Position numbers and translations under genes: made by a program. 64,000 nucleotides of DNA from Physcomitrium patens (lineage: Eukaryota > Streptophyta > Bryopsida > Funariales > Funariaceae): assembly GCF_000002425.4 (NCBI RefSeq), contig NC_037271.1, forward strand, positions 14,109,903 through 14,173,902. The letters are read 5' to 3'. The notes beneath the pieces were generated by a model. The model was not told where the DNA came from. It did not search any database and worked only from the letters and a program-made list of their open reading frames with translations. Positions 44,480-57,500 of the stretch are shown here, piece by piece (the stretch's first letter is position 1; the number at the start of each line of letters is the position of its first letter).

Positions 44480-44880
44480 GGCTACTTTAAGATACCCATA
44501 TACACTACTTATAAGCTTCCATGAGACTTAAATTCTTGATCTCTTTCATAAGTTACTCTTATTTCCATATATACTTTTTAATGAAGAACTATATGGCAAT
44601 GTCCTACAAGCCATATGATATGTGTCTAATTTATAAGATATGTATTCAATTTGTAGAACAATTTTTTGACATGTGCACCACATTGCTAATTTATAATAAA
44701 TAACTAAATGTGACTAAATGTGCAATATGTGGCCAACTTATTAACCAAACTATAAACCTAAAAATTTCTAATAAATACATGTAAAGTGTACCATGCTTCT
44801 AGAAACCTTTCCAAACAAATATCAACAATTTAACCTACTTCTATTCACTTATATAAAATTTTATTTATCTAAGTAAATAA
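44480..44880 (-). repeat. Type-2 LTR fragment, minus orientation
   Basis: The reverse complement matches the middle of the type-2 LTR: the GTAGGACATTGCCATATAGTTC block corresponds to the GTCCTATAGAACATCACCACATAGCTCC region of copy C (about 32113), and the following AGTATATATGGAAATAAGAG block also matches. It is strongly diverged and its ends are unclear. Confidence 0.55.
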
Positions 44881-46899
44881 CTATGGCTATTTATGACAAG
44901 TATATCCAATACATTGATGTAGTGAGTAATTACAAATGACACCATAATTCCTAATATATTATTGATTGGAGTTAAGAATATAACTTAAAATAAGAAAACT
45001 TATTTTAAAAGATGTTAAATTTTTTATATTATTAAATTATTATGTATATTTTTAAATTATTATATGGATTTTTTTAATAATTTTTATTTATTTTATTACA
45101 TATCATTTTTTTTCCATTTAAGACTAGTTCTATTTTTTTAAAAGAATTATCTTTTATTTGAGATATTTTCCAATTTTTTTTATAAAAACTTTTAGAAAAA
45201 TTAATTATAATCTATAAAGCCTTCTTATTACTTTATTATTTTAGTCTAAAAATTACTTTATATCTTATATTTAAATATAAATATATTTCTTTCAATCCAA
45301 ATTATCTATAAATAAATTCTTTAAATTAATAACCTAATTTTTTGAAAATATTTAAATCTAAGAAGTATTTTATTTACAATTATGATTTTTTTATAAAAAA
45401 AAGATCTTTCAAGGTGTATTTATCTAAGTATATAGAGTTAATTCATATAAAAAAGAGATAGACTAATTTCAATTTTTTTTTTTTTTTTACCTTGGACGAA
45501 TTTTTAAAATAAATATATAATAGATTGAGGCTTGTGTAAGAAGCATATATTATAATTAATATTAATAAATGGGATAATTTTCTTTCTTTAGGTATTGACA
45601 TTGAGATATTTTTCTAAAATAAGCAAGATAAATAGAGCTTGTTTACATGATTGGAGTTGAGTCCAAATTTCACCTCAATTAAATTAAAAGTCTTAGTCTA
45701 GCAATGTATTCTACTTTGTAATATAATAGTAGAGGTGGAAGGATTTGTTTTTAAAAGCTTTTTTTTAGTTTAGAAAAATATGTCTTTAAATTTCTTTTTT
45801 TATAACCAAGAATATAGTGAGGATCAAGCACAAGATTACAAATTATGCCATAGAATAAATCAATGCTTCATAAACCATTAATTTTTTTGTTTTGTCTTAG
45901 AAGACATTCAAAAAACTTTCATAAGATCTTTTATAAGAACCTTAGTTCTACAACTCTAAGGTGTGAAACTCTAAGGTTGATAAAATAAAAATTATTATAG
46001 TGAAGAACTTTGAATTGAGACTTTATTCAAAATTTTAAAATTGGATATAATAGAATAAACCAAATATTTTTTTTATTCTAATATATTAAATATAGAATTA
46101 AAAGACTACATATAGATGTTGATTATCTACTAATGTATATAGTCCAATCCAATTTTAGTCCTTAAGTACAACTCTACCTTATTAAAAAAAAGATTTCAAA
46201 GGTTTAGGAATATGCAAATAAAAAAATTATCAAAAGATAAGTTTTGCCATTATTATAGAATATTTTATACTTTGGTAGAGCTTCTTTAAAAACAAGAGAT
46301 TGTAAAGAATCTTCGAATAATTTTTTTATTCTTTGTAACTTATTCGAATGTAAAAAAGCTCCTTCAACTAAATCAAGATAAGAATTGATAAGTAAAAAAA
46401 CAAGATTTTACCATAAAAATCTATTCCATATTTCATATAAATTTATTAACAAATAGAACATAACTGATGTCATATTTAAGTCTAATTTTACATATATTTT
46501 TATGTCTTTAAAACAGTACTCTATTTATATATAGGAATTAATGACCAAGCATAATTTAAAAGCCAAAATCATGTAGCAATAGATCTATCATTCATCATTA
46601 TAAATTTTGATAGAACACCAATATTTTAACTTGAGTGAAATTTTACTGATGAAAAATTGATCTACATCTAGAGTAAAAATAAAGGCCAAGAGATGTTCTT
46701 AATAATTTTCTAAGGCTATTTGAAGAAGCCTATGTCTAATCAAATTTATTAGCTCAATCTTGTCTCAGATTTTTTTTTTTCTTTTTTTTTTTTTAAATCT
46801 TAGACATATTGAATAATCACTTCCTTATAAAAATTCTATAGAATGTTATTTTTTTGGAATTTTTTTATTAAGACAATTTTTTGAATAGCAAAGTTTAAA

Positions 46900-47640
46900 A
46901 TTTATCATTTAAGAATGAATAAATTTGGAGCTAACAGACATCCTTATTGCATCCCTATTTCTAAAAGAAAATACTTTTTAAAATCTCCATTGATGCTAAT
47001 TTATATACTAGTATCTTTTAAAAAGAACTTATTTTATAGGACAAAAGGCATTATTAATATCAAAATTTTACCAATGCTTTGATTGAAAAATTCTAAGAGG
47101 CTATATTATATGCTTTAGAAAAATAATTTTTTTTTAAAAAAAAGAAGTTATTTTGATTCTTAGACTTGAATAATTGTTTCAAGTATCACTAATATGTTAT
47201 TAAAAATAAAGCATTGAGGAAGAGATATAATTTAATTAAAATAGATTATGTCTAATAAAATATATTAAAATTATTTTTAGATAATTTTGGCATAGATCTT
47301 ATATGTAGTATCAAGAAGTATAATTGGTCTCAAGTTTCTTAGTATTGATTTATCTTCACTTTTATGAAGTAGAATAATATTCTTTTTAACAAGTAATAAT
47401 GAAAAATATTTATTAATTAATACTTATTTAATTATTAAAATTTAATCATCTCCAATTAAATTTCAATATTTTTGGTAGAACTTGATTACAATACCATCTA
47501 ATTTGAAGGCTTTTTCTTTGTCTATTTCTTTAATAATATCTTTAATCTTCTTAAAATCAAAAGAATAAGAAAGATTTCTATTTATTTTGTCATTAATATC
47601 TTTTAAGATAATACTTACTAGAGTATTAGAGGCCTCTATA
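46900..47640 (-). pseudogene. LINE reverse transcriptase fragment
   Basis: Minus-strand translation gives IIKEIDKEKAFKLDGIVIKF near 47500, then HKSEDKSILRNLRPIILLDT and TYKIYAKII near 47320. These are the first RT blocks of L1 elements (E.D..KAPGPDG, ..RPI.L....YKI). Further on come SKAYNIAS*NFSIKALVKF near 47100 and GCNKDVC near 46940, which stand for the FDKAFD and RQGCPLSP-type boxes. Stops and shifts make it non-functional. Confidence 0.75.
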
Positions 47641-48059
47641 GATTCTTAAGCATCAATCTATTTTTTGTAAAGTCTAAAATAAAATTTAAGGTATATATTT
47701 TGAAATTAAGTAAAATCTCTAAAAGAAGTAAATAGTTGATTTTTTAATTTGATAATGATAAGTTGAAGATGGTATATTTGAATAGATTTAAAAAATTCTT
47801 TGGCATTATCATTACTTACTTATCTTCACTAGATCTTTGCTTGAAAATATTAACCTTCTTATTGCCACTCTTCTAATTGGTTTAGTTGAAATTGAATTGA
47901 TTCTAGCCTTTTTCAAGCATTGAGATCTTGTGGATTAGCATAAGTTGTGGATTAGCACAATTTGTGAATGAGATATTTGAAGGTATTCTTTGAGTTTGAC
48001 GTATTGTCTTATTTAAAAATTTAAAAAATAAAATAAAATAAAATAAATTAAAAATAAAT

Positions 48060-49077
48060 TAAAAAAAAAAAAAACTCAAAAATATATATATATATATATA
48101 TATATTATAAATAAAGGACCACCATGTTTTACATTGAGAAAATATTTTTGACACCTATTAAATAAATATTGGAGTTTTTTAAAAAAAGATTTAATTTATA
48201 ATAAGAAATTTTAGAAGTAGATTTTTAAATATTAATTTCAATTGGAAGATGGTCTAATAATGTATTATCTCTTATTATGTAATACACTTGTATTTGAGTT
48301 TCTTGTAAATGAAGAGAGCTGAAATAAAACATAACTAACTTTGTAAGAATTCAAACACCATCTCAAGTACAATTTTAGGAGTAATTTAGAGCACATCCTT
48401 GTTTAAATACATTCTATAGAAGTAAACTAGATACTAAATAGGTCCCCAAATTTTTCTTATCTTATAATAGAATTCTTCTATAATAATATGTTTTTATCCC
48501 AAGCTTGTTTAACCATATTCCAATCACTTCTAAGGATAATAGTAATATTTGAGGGTAGTAAGAATAATCAATAATGCCATATTATATATTAGTAATTCCA
48601 CTTTATTTACTAAATGCTTAATTAATGGAGAAATAAATATGCAAACACCCCTTATATTTTTACCATCAAGATTGTTTACATAATCAAAAATTTCTTCTAA
48701 TATGAAAAGACCAATACTAAGCCATAAGGTGTAACTTAAATCTTGGGCCCTTGAATCTATATAACTTGTATTTTTTTAACACAAGAATGTTACATTTTGA
48801 AATAATGCTTTTTTTATATCTTTTCAACTTCAAAATTTTTGAAGAATCATTTAAATCCCTCTTATTTGAAGAAATTAATTTTGAATTCATAAAAGGTTGG
48901 AAGAAGAAGGATCACATTCCATGTCCTCTGCAATCAATTTTTGTCTTTGGGACCCAGAGCATTTCCTATGTTGCAAAGTGGATCTTCTCACTCCTTTTCA
49001 AACCAAGAGAATTTAAAGGTGAGAGGGCTCTAGAGTTTATCAGATGCCACCAGACAAAGAGGGGTTCAAATCCATAA
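48060..49077 (-). pseudogene. LINE endonuclease fragments
   Basis: Minus-strand pieces such as FDYVNNLDGKNIRGVCIFIS (about 48660) and DNTLLDHLPIEI (about 48250), the end motif of AP-type endonucleases (SDHLPI), are followed by YYKLNLFLKNSNIYLIGVKN (about 48170), a segment found just after the endonuclease in plant L1 proteins. A 108-codon plus-strand ORF at 48751-49077 overlaps this region and is a shadow. Confidence 0.6.
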
Positions 49078-49677
49078 GGTGTGAATGCAAGATTTGATTT
49101 GAAAGAATACTTCCTTTACGATGCACAGAAGTCCTTGTTTTGATGGTGGGAGGAACAATCATCCTACTCTTCAGAAATTCCTATGTCTCTTGGCAATTGA
49201 GAGTGCTTCCAACTTTGTCATGTGTCCTAAAATTCTAGGACACTCTCTGCCTCCCTAATTGAGGTCTATTATGGCTAGGAGTAAAAGGGGAGCTTATAAT
49301 TTGGAACTCACCAGAGTTCATGAGCTCATGGTCGTGCTCCATCATAAAGTTGTGATCCAGTGTGAGATCCATTCTTCCAAGGAGTAATAATCTGGGATGC
49401 AGGACTCAGCCTAGCTGACCCAGCCAAGTCTTGGTGATACCCTACTCATCGTAATTTTCTGATTCTAAGGTTGAAGACAAAGCATGGCAAGGTTCTGTTG
49501 ATAATACTGCTTGCTGTGCCATTTAGTTTTGACTAGTCCTCTTGGGTGGTTGACACAAAACTAAATTAATTCAACTAGCATCATGTAGCTAAACCAAAAT
49601 ACCGACTTGTCAAGAGATTGTGTTGGCAATATCATAATATTTAATTGTAATTGTTAGTGTGTAGTCATATTTTGCTG

Positions 49678-50160
49678 CTATCCAGAAACTGTCAACTCTT
49701 CATGTGTAACACGGCTGTTGTTGTGTGTGGCTCTCCAATGCTTATGTCGGAAGGTTGTATACCCCTTTGCATCCTCTTGTATAATTGGATTTGGTGAATT
49801 AGACGTACCTGGGGTGTTCAAAGGAGTGTAGTCCTTAGTAATATTGTTCCTATGATTGCCTAATTTCGGAGCTGCTTCATGATTTCTCCCCATAGCTCAA
49901 TTTTTTATTGTTTTTTACATAGCCTGGCATTCTTTAATTCAATGATAAGTAGCCATACAAAATCGGCATTGTATAGGGAGATTCAAGTAGCCAATGGAGA
50001 CAAATTTTATGATGTTAATAACTAGGTTCTCAACCTAGTCCAAATTGATAGTAACACAAAAGCTTGGTTCAAGGGATTTAACATTCTCCAGCCACACTCA
50101 AAACCTTGCCTAGTCATTTTGCACTGTAAGAGACAACTAGAACAAATCCTTCTTAATTCC
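49678..50160 (-). pseudogene. LINE ORF1 fragment with CCHC knuckle
   Basis: Reading from 50160 the frame gives SLEPSFCVTINLD, NLVINIIKFVSIGYLNLPI and then CRFCMATYH*IKEC, a CX2CX4HX4C knuckle. This is the typical end of plant LINE ORF1. The open 71-codon stretch 49893-49678 follows and is polar (NNITKDYTPLNTPGTSNSPN). Stops interrupt the knuckle region. RNA-binding function is known for the family; this copy is inactive. Confidence 0.65.
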
Positions 50161-50212
50161 AAATTGCTTTAGAAATAAAATATGAATTCTAAGCATAAAA
50201 CTTATATATTCT

Positions 50213-50255
<43 letters not shown>

Positions 50256-50330
50256 GAATCAAAATGTAATAAGAGTATGTTTCAAATGCCATCTTCAAAT
50301 ATAAATACCCTTGTCTTAGATTTTTGGTCA

Positions 50331-51049
50331 TAAAAATAGCTTTTTTTGCACTTTTTAAGTTTATTCTTACATAGCTTTAAATTATAATCTTATTTTCTAT
50401 CAAAAAAACATGCTATAATAGTAGTTCTAGGTAACGTAATAACTTCCTCTCGTATAATTTTTTTGTGAATCAAAACTTTTTATGGCTTATTATAAATTAA
50501 TAATTTTTGAACAACTATAAAATTTTAATGTGATTAAGAATAAAACATAGTGCTCAAAGTAAAATTTTAAATAATAAAAGGTCTTTCACATAATATATAA
50601 TAATGTACAACAAAAAATTTAAAAAATTAAATTATAAGTCAATCAAATAAGTAAAATCACATGTATTGCTTAAAATTTTAATATTAATTTTTAATTGAAT
50701 TCTTTAACAAAAATACCTTTAATAGATCATTATTAAGCTAAATTTTTTAAATATAAGAAATATTTATTTAATAGGAGAATATTTATATTATAAAATTGTG
50801 TTGATTTTAGAGCAAAGCAAATATACACAAAACTCTTTGTTGCTATAATAACTTCAAAGTTTGCCAAAATTATACTTACACTTATTCAAAAAATTATCAA
50901 TTTTTATCTATATATTTAAGGCTTTAATTATTAAATAGCCTTCAAATTATTATTTTATCCAAATTAATTGTATTGTTGTGTTATGTAAAAACTAACTTGA
51001 AATTGCAATGGGCATGTTGCTATAGAAGATAAGTTGTATTTGTATCAAA
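50331..51049. other. AT-rich spacer, no gene seen
   Basis: About 700 bp of AT-rich DNA between the LINE and repeat X copy 2, with no supportable feature. A (TA)n run at 50217-50250 lies just inside the LINE. Confidence 0.6.
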
Positions 51050-52745
51050 AAAAGAACCTCACAATTCTAATAAAATTCTAAAAAAAACTTAATTTAACCT
51101 TAATAATTATAATTAAATTTTAATTAAATCTTAAAGAATAATTAAATAATTATAAAAGAATCATTAAATAATTCATAAAAAATATCAACAAAATCCTAAA
51201 GAAATCCTAAAGAAATCCTAAAGAATTCATAAATTAATTATACAAAAATCCTTAAAAGAAATCTTGAAGAAATTATTTTAAAATCTTAATGAAGTTATAG
51301 AATTTTTTTTAAAAAATAAAAATACATATTTTATTACAGAAGAGCCTAATTAAAACATATAGTAGCAAAATTTGGATAAAAGATAGAAAAGAAATAAAAA
51401 AAATATTTAGTATTAATATTACCATTTTATAAAAAAGGACTTCTAATTACTTTGTAAACCCATAAATAAATTTAATCAAAGTAGATTTAAAAAATAAAAA
51501 TATATAAATCTTTAGAAAAGAATTAATAATATTTTTTTAATAAAAATTACTTTAAGATACTAAGAAATAATATCCAAAGAAGACCAGTTGTGAATTAGGA
51601 TCAAAATCAAATTCTAAGGTACAAAACCACACACCACAAGTAATTCCAAAATTTATTTATAAGAGAAAACTTAAGATGAATTTTTTTAGAATTAATTTCA
51701 AGTAATTTGGATACATATTGAGTTTTTAAGAGCTTGTCAAAGTAAAAGGTATATTCAAAGGTTTTGGAATTTGAAAAATAAAACAAGGCTTACACATTTG
51801 AAAAATTTGTATGTATTGTAGCAAATTTGCAAGTAAAATTTTAAGAATTTTTTATTGTAAGTGTCTTTATTATATTTTGAAAATTTTAAATCAATTAAAT
51901 AGTTAGATTGAAAGATATGGAAGTTTTATTTTATTGGAATCTTAAATATTTGAATTTAAGGATTAATAAAGATTTTTATGATTCTAAAAAATGTGCCAAT
52001 GCAATTGAAGCAAAAATATGTGAGAGTATGTTGAGATTAGATATCTATATTTTTGAAAATTTTGAAAGCAATTGAGTAATTTAATAAAAAGTAATTGTTG
52101 CATAAAGATTAATATTTAGGCTAAAGAAGAAAGACGGCCAACATCCAAGAGCTTTAAAAAATATTTTTTTCAATTGATAAGTTTAATTTGCTTAAAATTT
52201 TATATGCTTATTATTTGCTTATGGACTGAAATATGGATAAAATTTTAGTAGAAATTAATAATTTTATTCATAGCTATAAAGATTAAAAAAAAACTATAGA
52301 AATTGATTAGGTTTTATAGGATTTATTTGGGATATATTTAAGATTTTATTAATATTTAGTTAAGATTATTTAGAATTTACTTAGATTTTTTATTTTCGAT
52401 ATTTATTTAGGATTTTTTGTTATTTCTTTACAATTTTTATTTTAATATTTTTTAAAGGTTGTTTATTACTTCTCTTCAAGATTAATTTATGAATACTTTA
52501 CATTTCTTTAGTAATTTCTTTCAAACTTCTTTTGAATTTAGTTAAAGTTTGATTAAAAAATTTAAGGTTTAATTGAAGTTTATTTATAATTCTATAAGAC
52601 TTGTTAGGACCTTGTTGTTGAAATTTCCTATTTACCTTCCACAACTAGGTGTTTGATGCATTTTCAAGCAAGAATCTACATAATATAGCATCAATCCTCT
52701 TTGAATATGAATTTCTAATTTTTTAAGGTAATTTTTTCTAAAACC
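51050..52745. repeat. Repeat family X, copy 2 (uninterrupted)
   Basis: The left and right halves, separated by copy B in X copy 1, are contiguous here, which confirms that they belong to one unit. The left arm (51050-51300) has AAATCCTAAAGAA tandem units near 51190 that are the inverse of the AGGATTT units in the right arm (about 52310-52420). The body has AGAAGACCAGTTGTGAAT and ACAAAACCACACACCAC; the end has AACTAGGTGTTTGATGCATT. No coding capacity. Outer ends are diverged. Confidence 0.55.
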
Positions 52746-52764
52746 TATTTTTAACTCCTTAAAG

Positions 52765-52770
<6 letters not shown>

Positions 52771-52805
<35 letters not shown>
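52771..52805. repeat. (TA)n microsatellite
   Basis: A pure TA run between repeat X copy 2 and the type-2 LTR. Confidence 0.9.
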
Positions 52806-52814
<9 letters not shown>

Positions 52815-52869
52815 TTTATGATCCTATAAAATAAATAAAAGTTTTTTTTAATAAAGAAGCATTAGTATC

Positions 52870-53640
52870 ACAAACATACATATTTATTCTAATATTTATT
52901 TATATGATTAAGTAGAAATAGATAAAAATAAATTTATTTTTTAATATTTTTTAAAAAAACTTCCTAGAAGCTTCATAGATGCTATTTTGACTTTACATGT
53001 GTTTTGAGTTGATTGATAGGTTAGAAACTTAATCAACAAGTTAACCACATGTTAATAGCTTTTGAAACAAGCTAACTATGTGGCGCATATATAAAAATCT
53101 TCCCTTACAAGATAAAATACGTGTCTTGCAAAGTCAACATGTTTTGAAGGTCTTATAAGACATTACCGCATAGCTCCTAGTTAAGAATATATATGGAGGC
53201 AAGAGCCTTTTTCATTCTTGTCAATGCCTTTCTAATCCTTAGTCTTGTTTCAAGACTTTCTACTCTTTTTATCTTTAGCAATAGTCATTTTAGTTTAATA
53301 CTGTATCATCTTCGAGTAATTTTTTAGTCTTTTTGAGTATCACAAGAGTGCATTGAGGTTTTCTTTCTTCAAGATTCATGTCCTTGATAATTTGACAAGA
53401 GTGCTAACTTATTATTCTTGACTTGTTTTTAGAAGTGAGTGGATCATCTCATTTCTATTGTTGTGTTTTAAAAGTTGCAAACTACCCACATTTAAACAAA
53501 TAATCTTATTTTCTAACACTAATTTTTTCCTTAAATAGAGTGGATTGCCCCTCTTTGTAGAAATTTTTATTTGATATTAGAGATTGGAGATAATATTCTT
53601 CTAATTTAATTTTTTGAATTTATTTGAATTGTGGCATGCA
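52870..53640 (+). mobile_element. Type-2 LTR with short internal leader
   Basis: LTR at about 52870-53405 (AACAAGCTAACTATGTGGC, CATAGCTCCTAGTTAAGA, GTTTCAAGACTTTCTA). The following 235 bp match the leader of copies C and D, including AAAAGTTGCAAACTACCC and AGAGTGGATTGCCCCTC. Then homology stops, so it is a 5' remnant of a copy C/D-type gypsy element. Confidence 0.65.
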
Positions 53641-54240
53641 ATAAATCTTTATGCATTGTAGTATGGAATGCAAATGTAAGGCAATTTGTGGTGACATTAG
53701 TAAAAATTGTAATGATATATGATGGATGATAAGTTGTAGTAGCAATAGCAAAAATTATGGTGATATTAGCAACATTCTATATATATATATATATATATAT
53801 AAACTAGTGGAAACTCATGGTGTTGGCCACAAAAAAGTGGCTAGTACTGTCTTTGTAATAAAAATAAGATTTAGGCATTGGAATCATTAATTTATGTAGA
53901 AGCAGTGCTATTTTTTATAGCCTCAATTGGAAGTTTCCGTGCTCCACACCTAGTGATCTTGTAGTGCTACTCTAGGCAATCTTCAACAACAACATGTAGA
54001 TTTTGATCTCTAATTGATCAAAAGTTAAGTTATTGTTTCACTATTGCTTCACTTTTGATGAAAACAATGAAATATGCAACCAAATAAAAATGGTTTTTGT
54101 CCCCTTTGCTTTATCATCCTAAGCTGTTTTACATATGAGACATGAAGAAAACCAATTTATAAACTGATGTAGTTCCTCGTAAATTTACAGTTCTAAGAAA
54201 GCAATAAATAACCAAATTCAATTAGTTCCCATAAAATGAA
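53641..54240. other. Spacer without recognised feature
   Basis: Mixed-composition DNA with a (TA)n run at about 53777-53801. Nothing coding is seen. Confidence 0.6.
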
Positions 54241-57200
54241 CTCAGCTCCTGTGTCCAGATTTAGTCAAGGACCTGTCCTCTCTACACATGACAAGGAAAA
54301 GCATTCAGTCGTTAGTTAGTCTTGGACTGTGTCTGTGTGTCTGCCTACGTGGACAGCCTGCGTGGACAAGCAAGAAAGGAAGCTGGGGGAGACCCCAGCC
54401 TCTGAATGGGGCGGGACGGGATTGGATTGGATGCCACCTGGACTGGACCGGCCACACAGTATCCCCATCAGCATCATCCTCCGATGAGCCCAGGCTTCGT
54501 TGTTTCCTTCCTTCCTTGCTCGAGAGATTTCTCCCTCCCGTTGTCGCCTGTCACCCTCGGCGAGTGCACTTCCAAAGACGCTGCACATTGATGGAATCCT
54601 TGTCCTTTTCCTGCTTGTCTTGCTCATCAAGACCGAAATAAAGATAAAAGCAGCAAAGTGGATGATCTCATAGCACAGTACAGAACAGGGAGAAAGAGCG
54701 AGGGAGTGGCGCATGTGGAGTGATTTGCACGTTTGTTTTCTTATGCTAAGTTGGGGAGGGGGAGCGTTAGAGCGTTGTATGATTCCGGTATGGTTTGGTC
54801 ATGAAGCAGAAAGCATGACGCGCAGTAGTGATACATGGGGCCGAAGACGATGATGTGTGAGGTGACCTGCTGTATTTTTGGACCGATTGGAGTTGGCTTT
54901 ACTCGTAATGGGACATTTGAGAGTTCGGTGTAGAGGTATTTGTCGTTCTGGATGGCTTAGTGTCGATGGTTTTGGGATGAGTTGTATCTCCGGGGGAATA
55001 CTGATTCGTTATGCTGTCGCCAACAATGTTGTAAGCGTGCTTGTTAGGATTTTGAAATTCCGTACTACCTGTGTGTGGGAAGAGAGCAGTAATCACCGGT
55101 ATGGAATTTCAACTTTCTATTTGCACCTTTCGTTTATGATTGCGTTACTGGATCACACTCTCCATTCTCCGCTGGTCACCTCCCACTCGATGATTATGTA
55201 GAGTTTGTCCATTCTTTGGAAATTTTGAAGTCATTCTGCAATGTGGAGAGGAGCAGAGCAATGAATGGACAAACGTGCTCATCAAGTTACTACAGGCAAC
55301 GCTCTTATGATGGAAGACTCATCTACATCCCCTAGAAAAGTTCAAACTGGTTCAATTGATGAAGGAAAAGTTTAAACCAAGAACCAACCCTTTTTGGGAA
55401 AGAAGACAGAAATGGTTTGGAGTTATCCTCACGTTTGAAGTCAGCATTGAAATGAGGGCCCGGTGAAGAGAACAAGACCTGGCAAGGGTTTGCAACAATA
55501 TCGACTGGTATATTTTCTCAACTTTACATTCGAACGAGCTTTAACTATGTGTTTAGCGGACTTCGATGTGCTGCACAATATCTGTAATTTGAAACAGAAT
55601 GCTAGATTCTTACTTGATGATGCGAAAGTAATCCCTCGCTCTTCCGATTGTACAATGGCTTCATGATCCTTAGTTCAATTTCTTACGAGGGGTCTAGTTT
55701 TATGAGGATGATGTGTCTAAAATTATTTAAATTTTGTAACCGTTGCATCTCCAATTGCGCTGAGACAAGGAACTATTCGTGAGAAATACTCATGAACTGA
55801 TAGAGTCGGTGATATATTGGCAGCCATGAATCAGGAGATTTGCAAATTGTGAGTAAGTAGATATGAGAGATAGTATGTGTGGCTTTGAAGGTGTGTCTTG
55901 AAAACCAGGCCAGTGAGACGAGAATAGGAGGAACTACTTCATTTTGATTAATTTTCATACGACGACCTTGCGATTGCAGTGGATCCGTGCAGGGAACTAG
56001 AAGCTACTTTAGATCCTCCAATCCAATGGAAGGTCGTCATGAACCTCAGGGACATTTGGACGCTAGCATCATGATGTCGTACAATTGGAAGATTCGCTTT
56101 GCTGCTGCCTAATTTTCCTGCTAGACAATGAAAGATATCTCAAAGAATCCTCTTTTGAACCAGGTGAGAGTGTGTGGCGTCAACCTGTTCTCCCTGCATT
56201 CAATGTACACAACTAAAGGTGTTTGTGCAAAAGCAGGGTTATTGTGACCCGAATAACCTGAGACTATAACAGAAATGTAAGTTCGTGGTCAGTCTGTATG
56301 GCAATTAGCAGCGAAAGCCCGCTCCTACTTTCGATGAGGCCCCCAGTCACCCTGTACTCAGAACATATACATATCCCAGTCTTTAATGTGTTCCTGGTGC
56401 TTTTCCTTGCAAGTGGAGTTGGGATTCGAAACCTAGTTTCTGGTTGCATCGCGAACAAGGCAGGCATTGAGAGTTTCAGTCTTCTAACACAGGTTTGTCA
56501 ACTTCGTTGTCAGCATGTAGAACACATAGTATAACCTTTCTAATTTTCACTTGTAGTAGAAACTATCTAGACACAATAAAAGCTTATTGGCTCAGAATGT
56601 GAAATATACGTACTCACGTGTAAGCTTTTCTAGTCCATCTCGTAACAGTCTTACAATTCAATGATTCTTTTGTGGGATTGGTACACTACCATTTGACGAT
56701 AGGAGGTATCAAGCGGTGTGAAATCCAGAATCCAGTTTGACTGGACCGCCTGTGATTGTGCATTGCATCGTGCAATGTTGGCTGTAAGCAAAAAATTTAA
56801 TGGCTGCTACTAACCATGGTTCTTTTAATGAGAGTGAAATGACCCTATCATGTCTAAGACAGAAGGGAGACTTACCTAGTAAAATTTCAAGCCGTTTTGT
56901 GAGGTCCTGCTTTAGCCGGTGTAGACCATGGATGATTAAAAGCATTGCTCAATCAGTATTTTCCAATGTGAGTATTTACAGGATTTGCAATAATTAGACA
57001 CTACTGTGCTCTAGGGTCGTGCTGTGGCGAAGTCGTCAGCTTCGCTCGCATTCATAATACATCATGGATTGAGAATTGAAATGGTGTCAAGTCTGGTTGG
57101 TTTTTCTGACCAAGGGAAGCAGAAATGATTATTTCCAGCGAGGAAGAAGTTGGTCAAACTCGTGAAAGAGAAGCTGACTGATTCTTTGAGAAAAAACGAA

Positions 57201-57500
57201 GAAATAATGTTGAAAAGTAATTTCAGTAAAAGAAAAAAGCTGAAGGCAAATGCCAATTCTATGTCATTTTTGTCATGGTAAGAACCGAACGACTGAGCAT
57301 CTGCACTTGGCGTAAGCTGGGGTAACAACTGCTCGCAACAGCTGTTTGTTCACTCAGATCAACATAAAGCCCAGAAGCTCCTCTGATTATATCCAATATG
57401 GGCTCACTCAGTGATATGTATACACAGGCAACAGCTTGTTCACATGAAAAAGTTTTGTAGGTAGCACATGAAGATTGAAGGTAACAAGTGGTTCACCTGA
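54241..57500. other. GC-balanced region, no recognised gene
   Basis: About 3.3 kb with balanced composition and no transposon signature. It begins with a GC-rich part (54290-54720) that resembles a leader or promoter, followed by open frames of 60-130 codons on both strands (for example 54878-55201 plus, 57062-57328 minus). None resembles a known family and none can be joined convincingly by splice sites. A non-coding RNA gene, long UTR exons or a decayed gene are possible. Confidence 0.35.

Larger units (their letters stand above)
45472..50330 (-). mobile_element. L1-type LINE, heavily decayed
   Basis: On the minus strand the translation shows, in order, an ORF1 with a zinc knuckle (about 50330-49680), endonuclease pieces (about 49000-48060), reverse transcriptase (about 47640-46900) and, at 45472-45491, an A-tract on that strand that fits a poly(A) tail. 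This order, the endonuclease type and the RT motifs are those of plant L1 elements. Frames are broken many times. No target-site duplication was confirmed. Confidence 0.75.

Noticed and set aside
48751-49077. 108-codon plus-strand ORF
   Set aside because: It is antisense to the endonuclease region of the LINE, which explains it as a shadow.
54288-54714. 117- and 132-codon ORFs on opposite strands
   Set aside because: They overlap almost completely, have biased composition and no recognised similarity; at most one could be real, and neither has splice or homology support.
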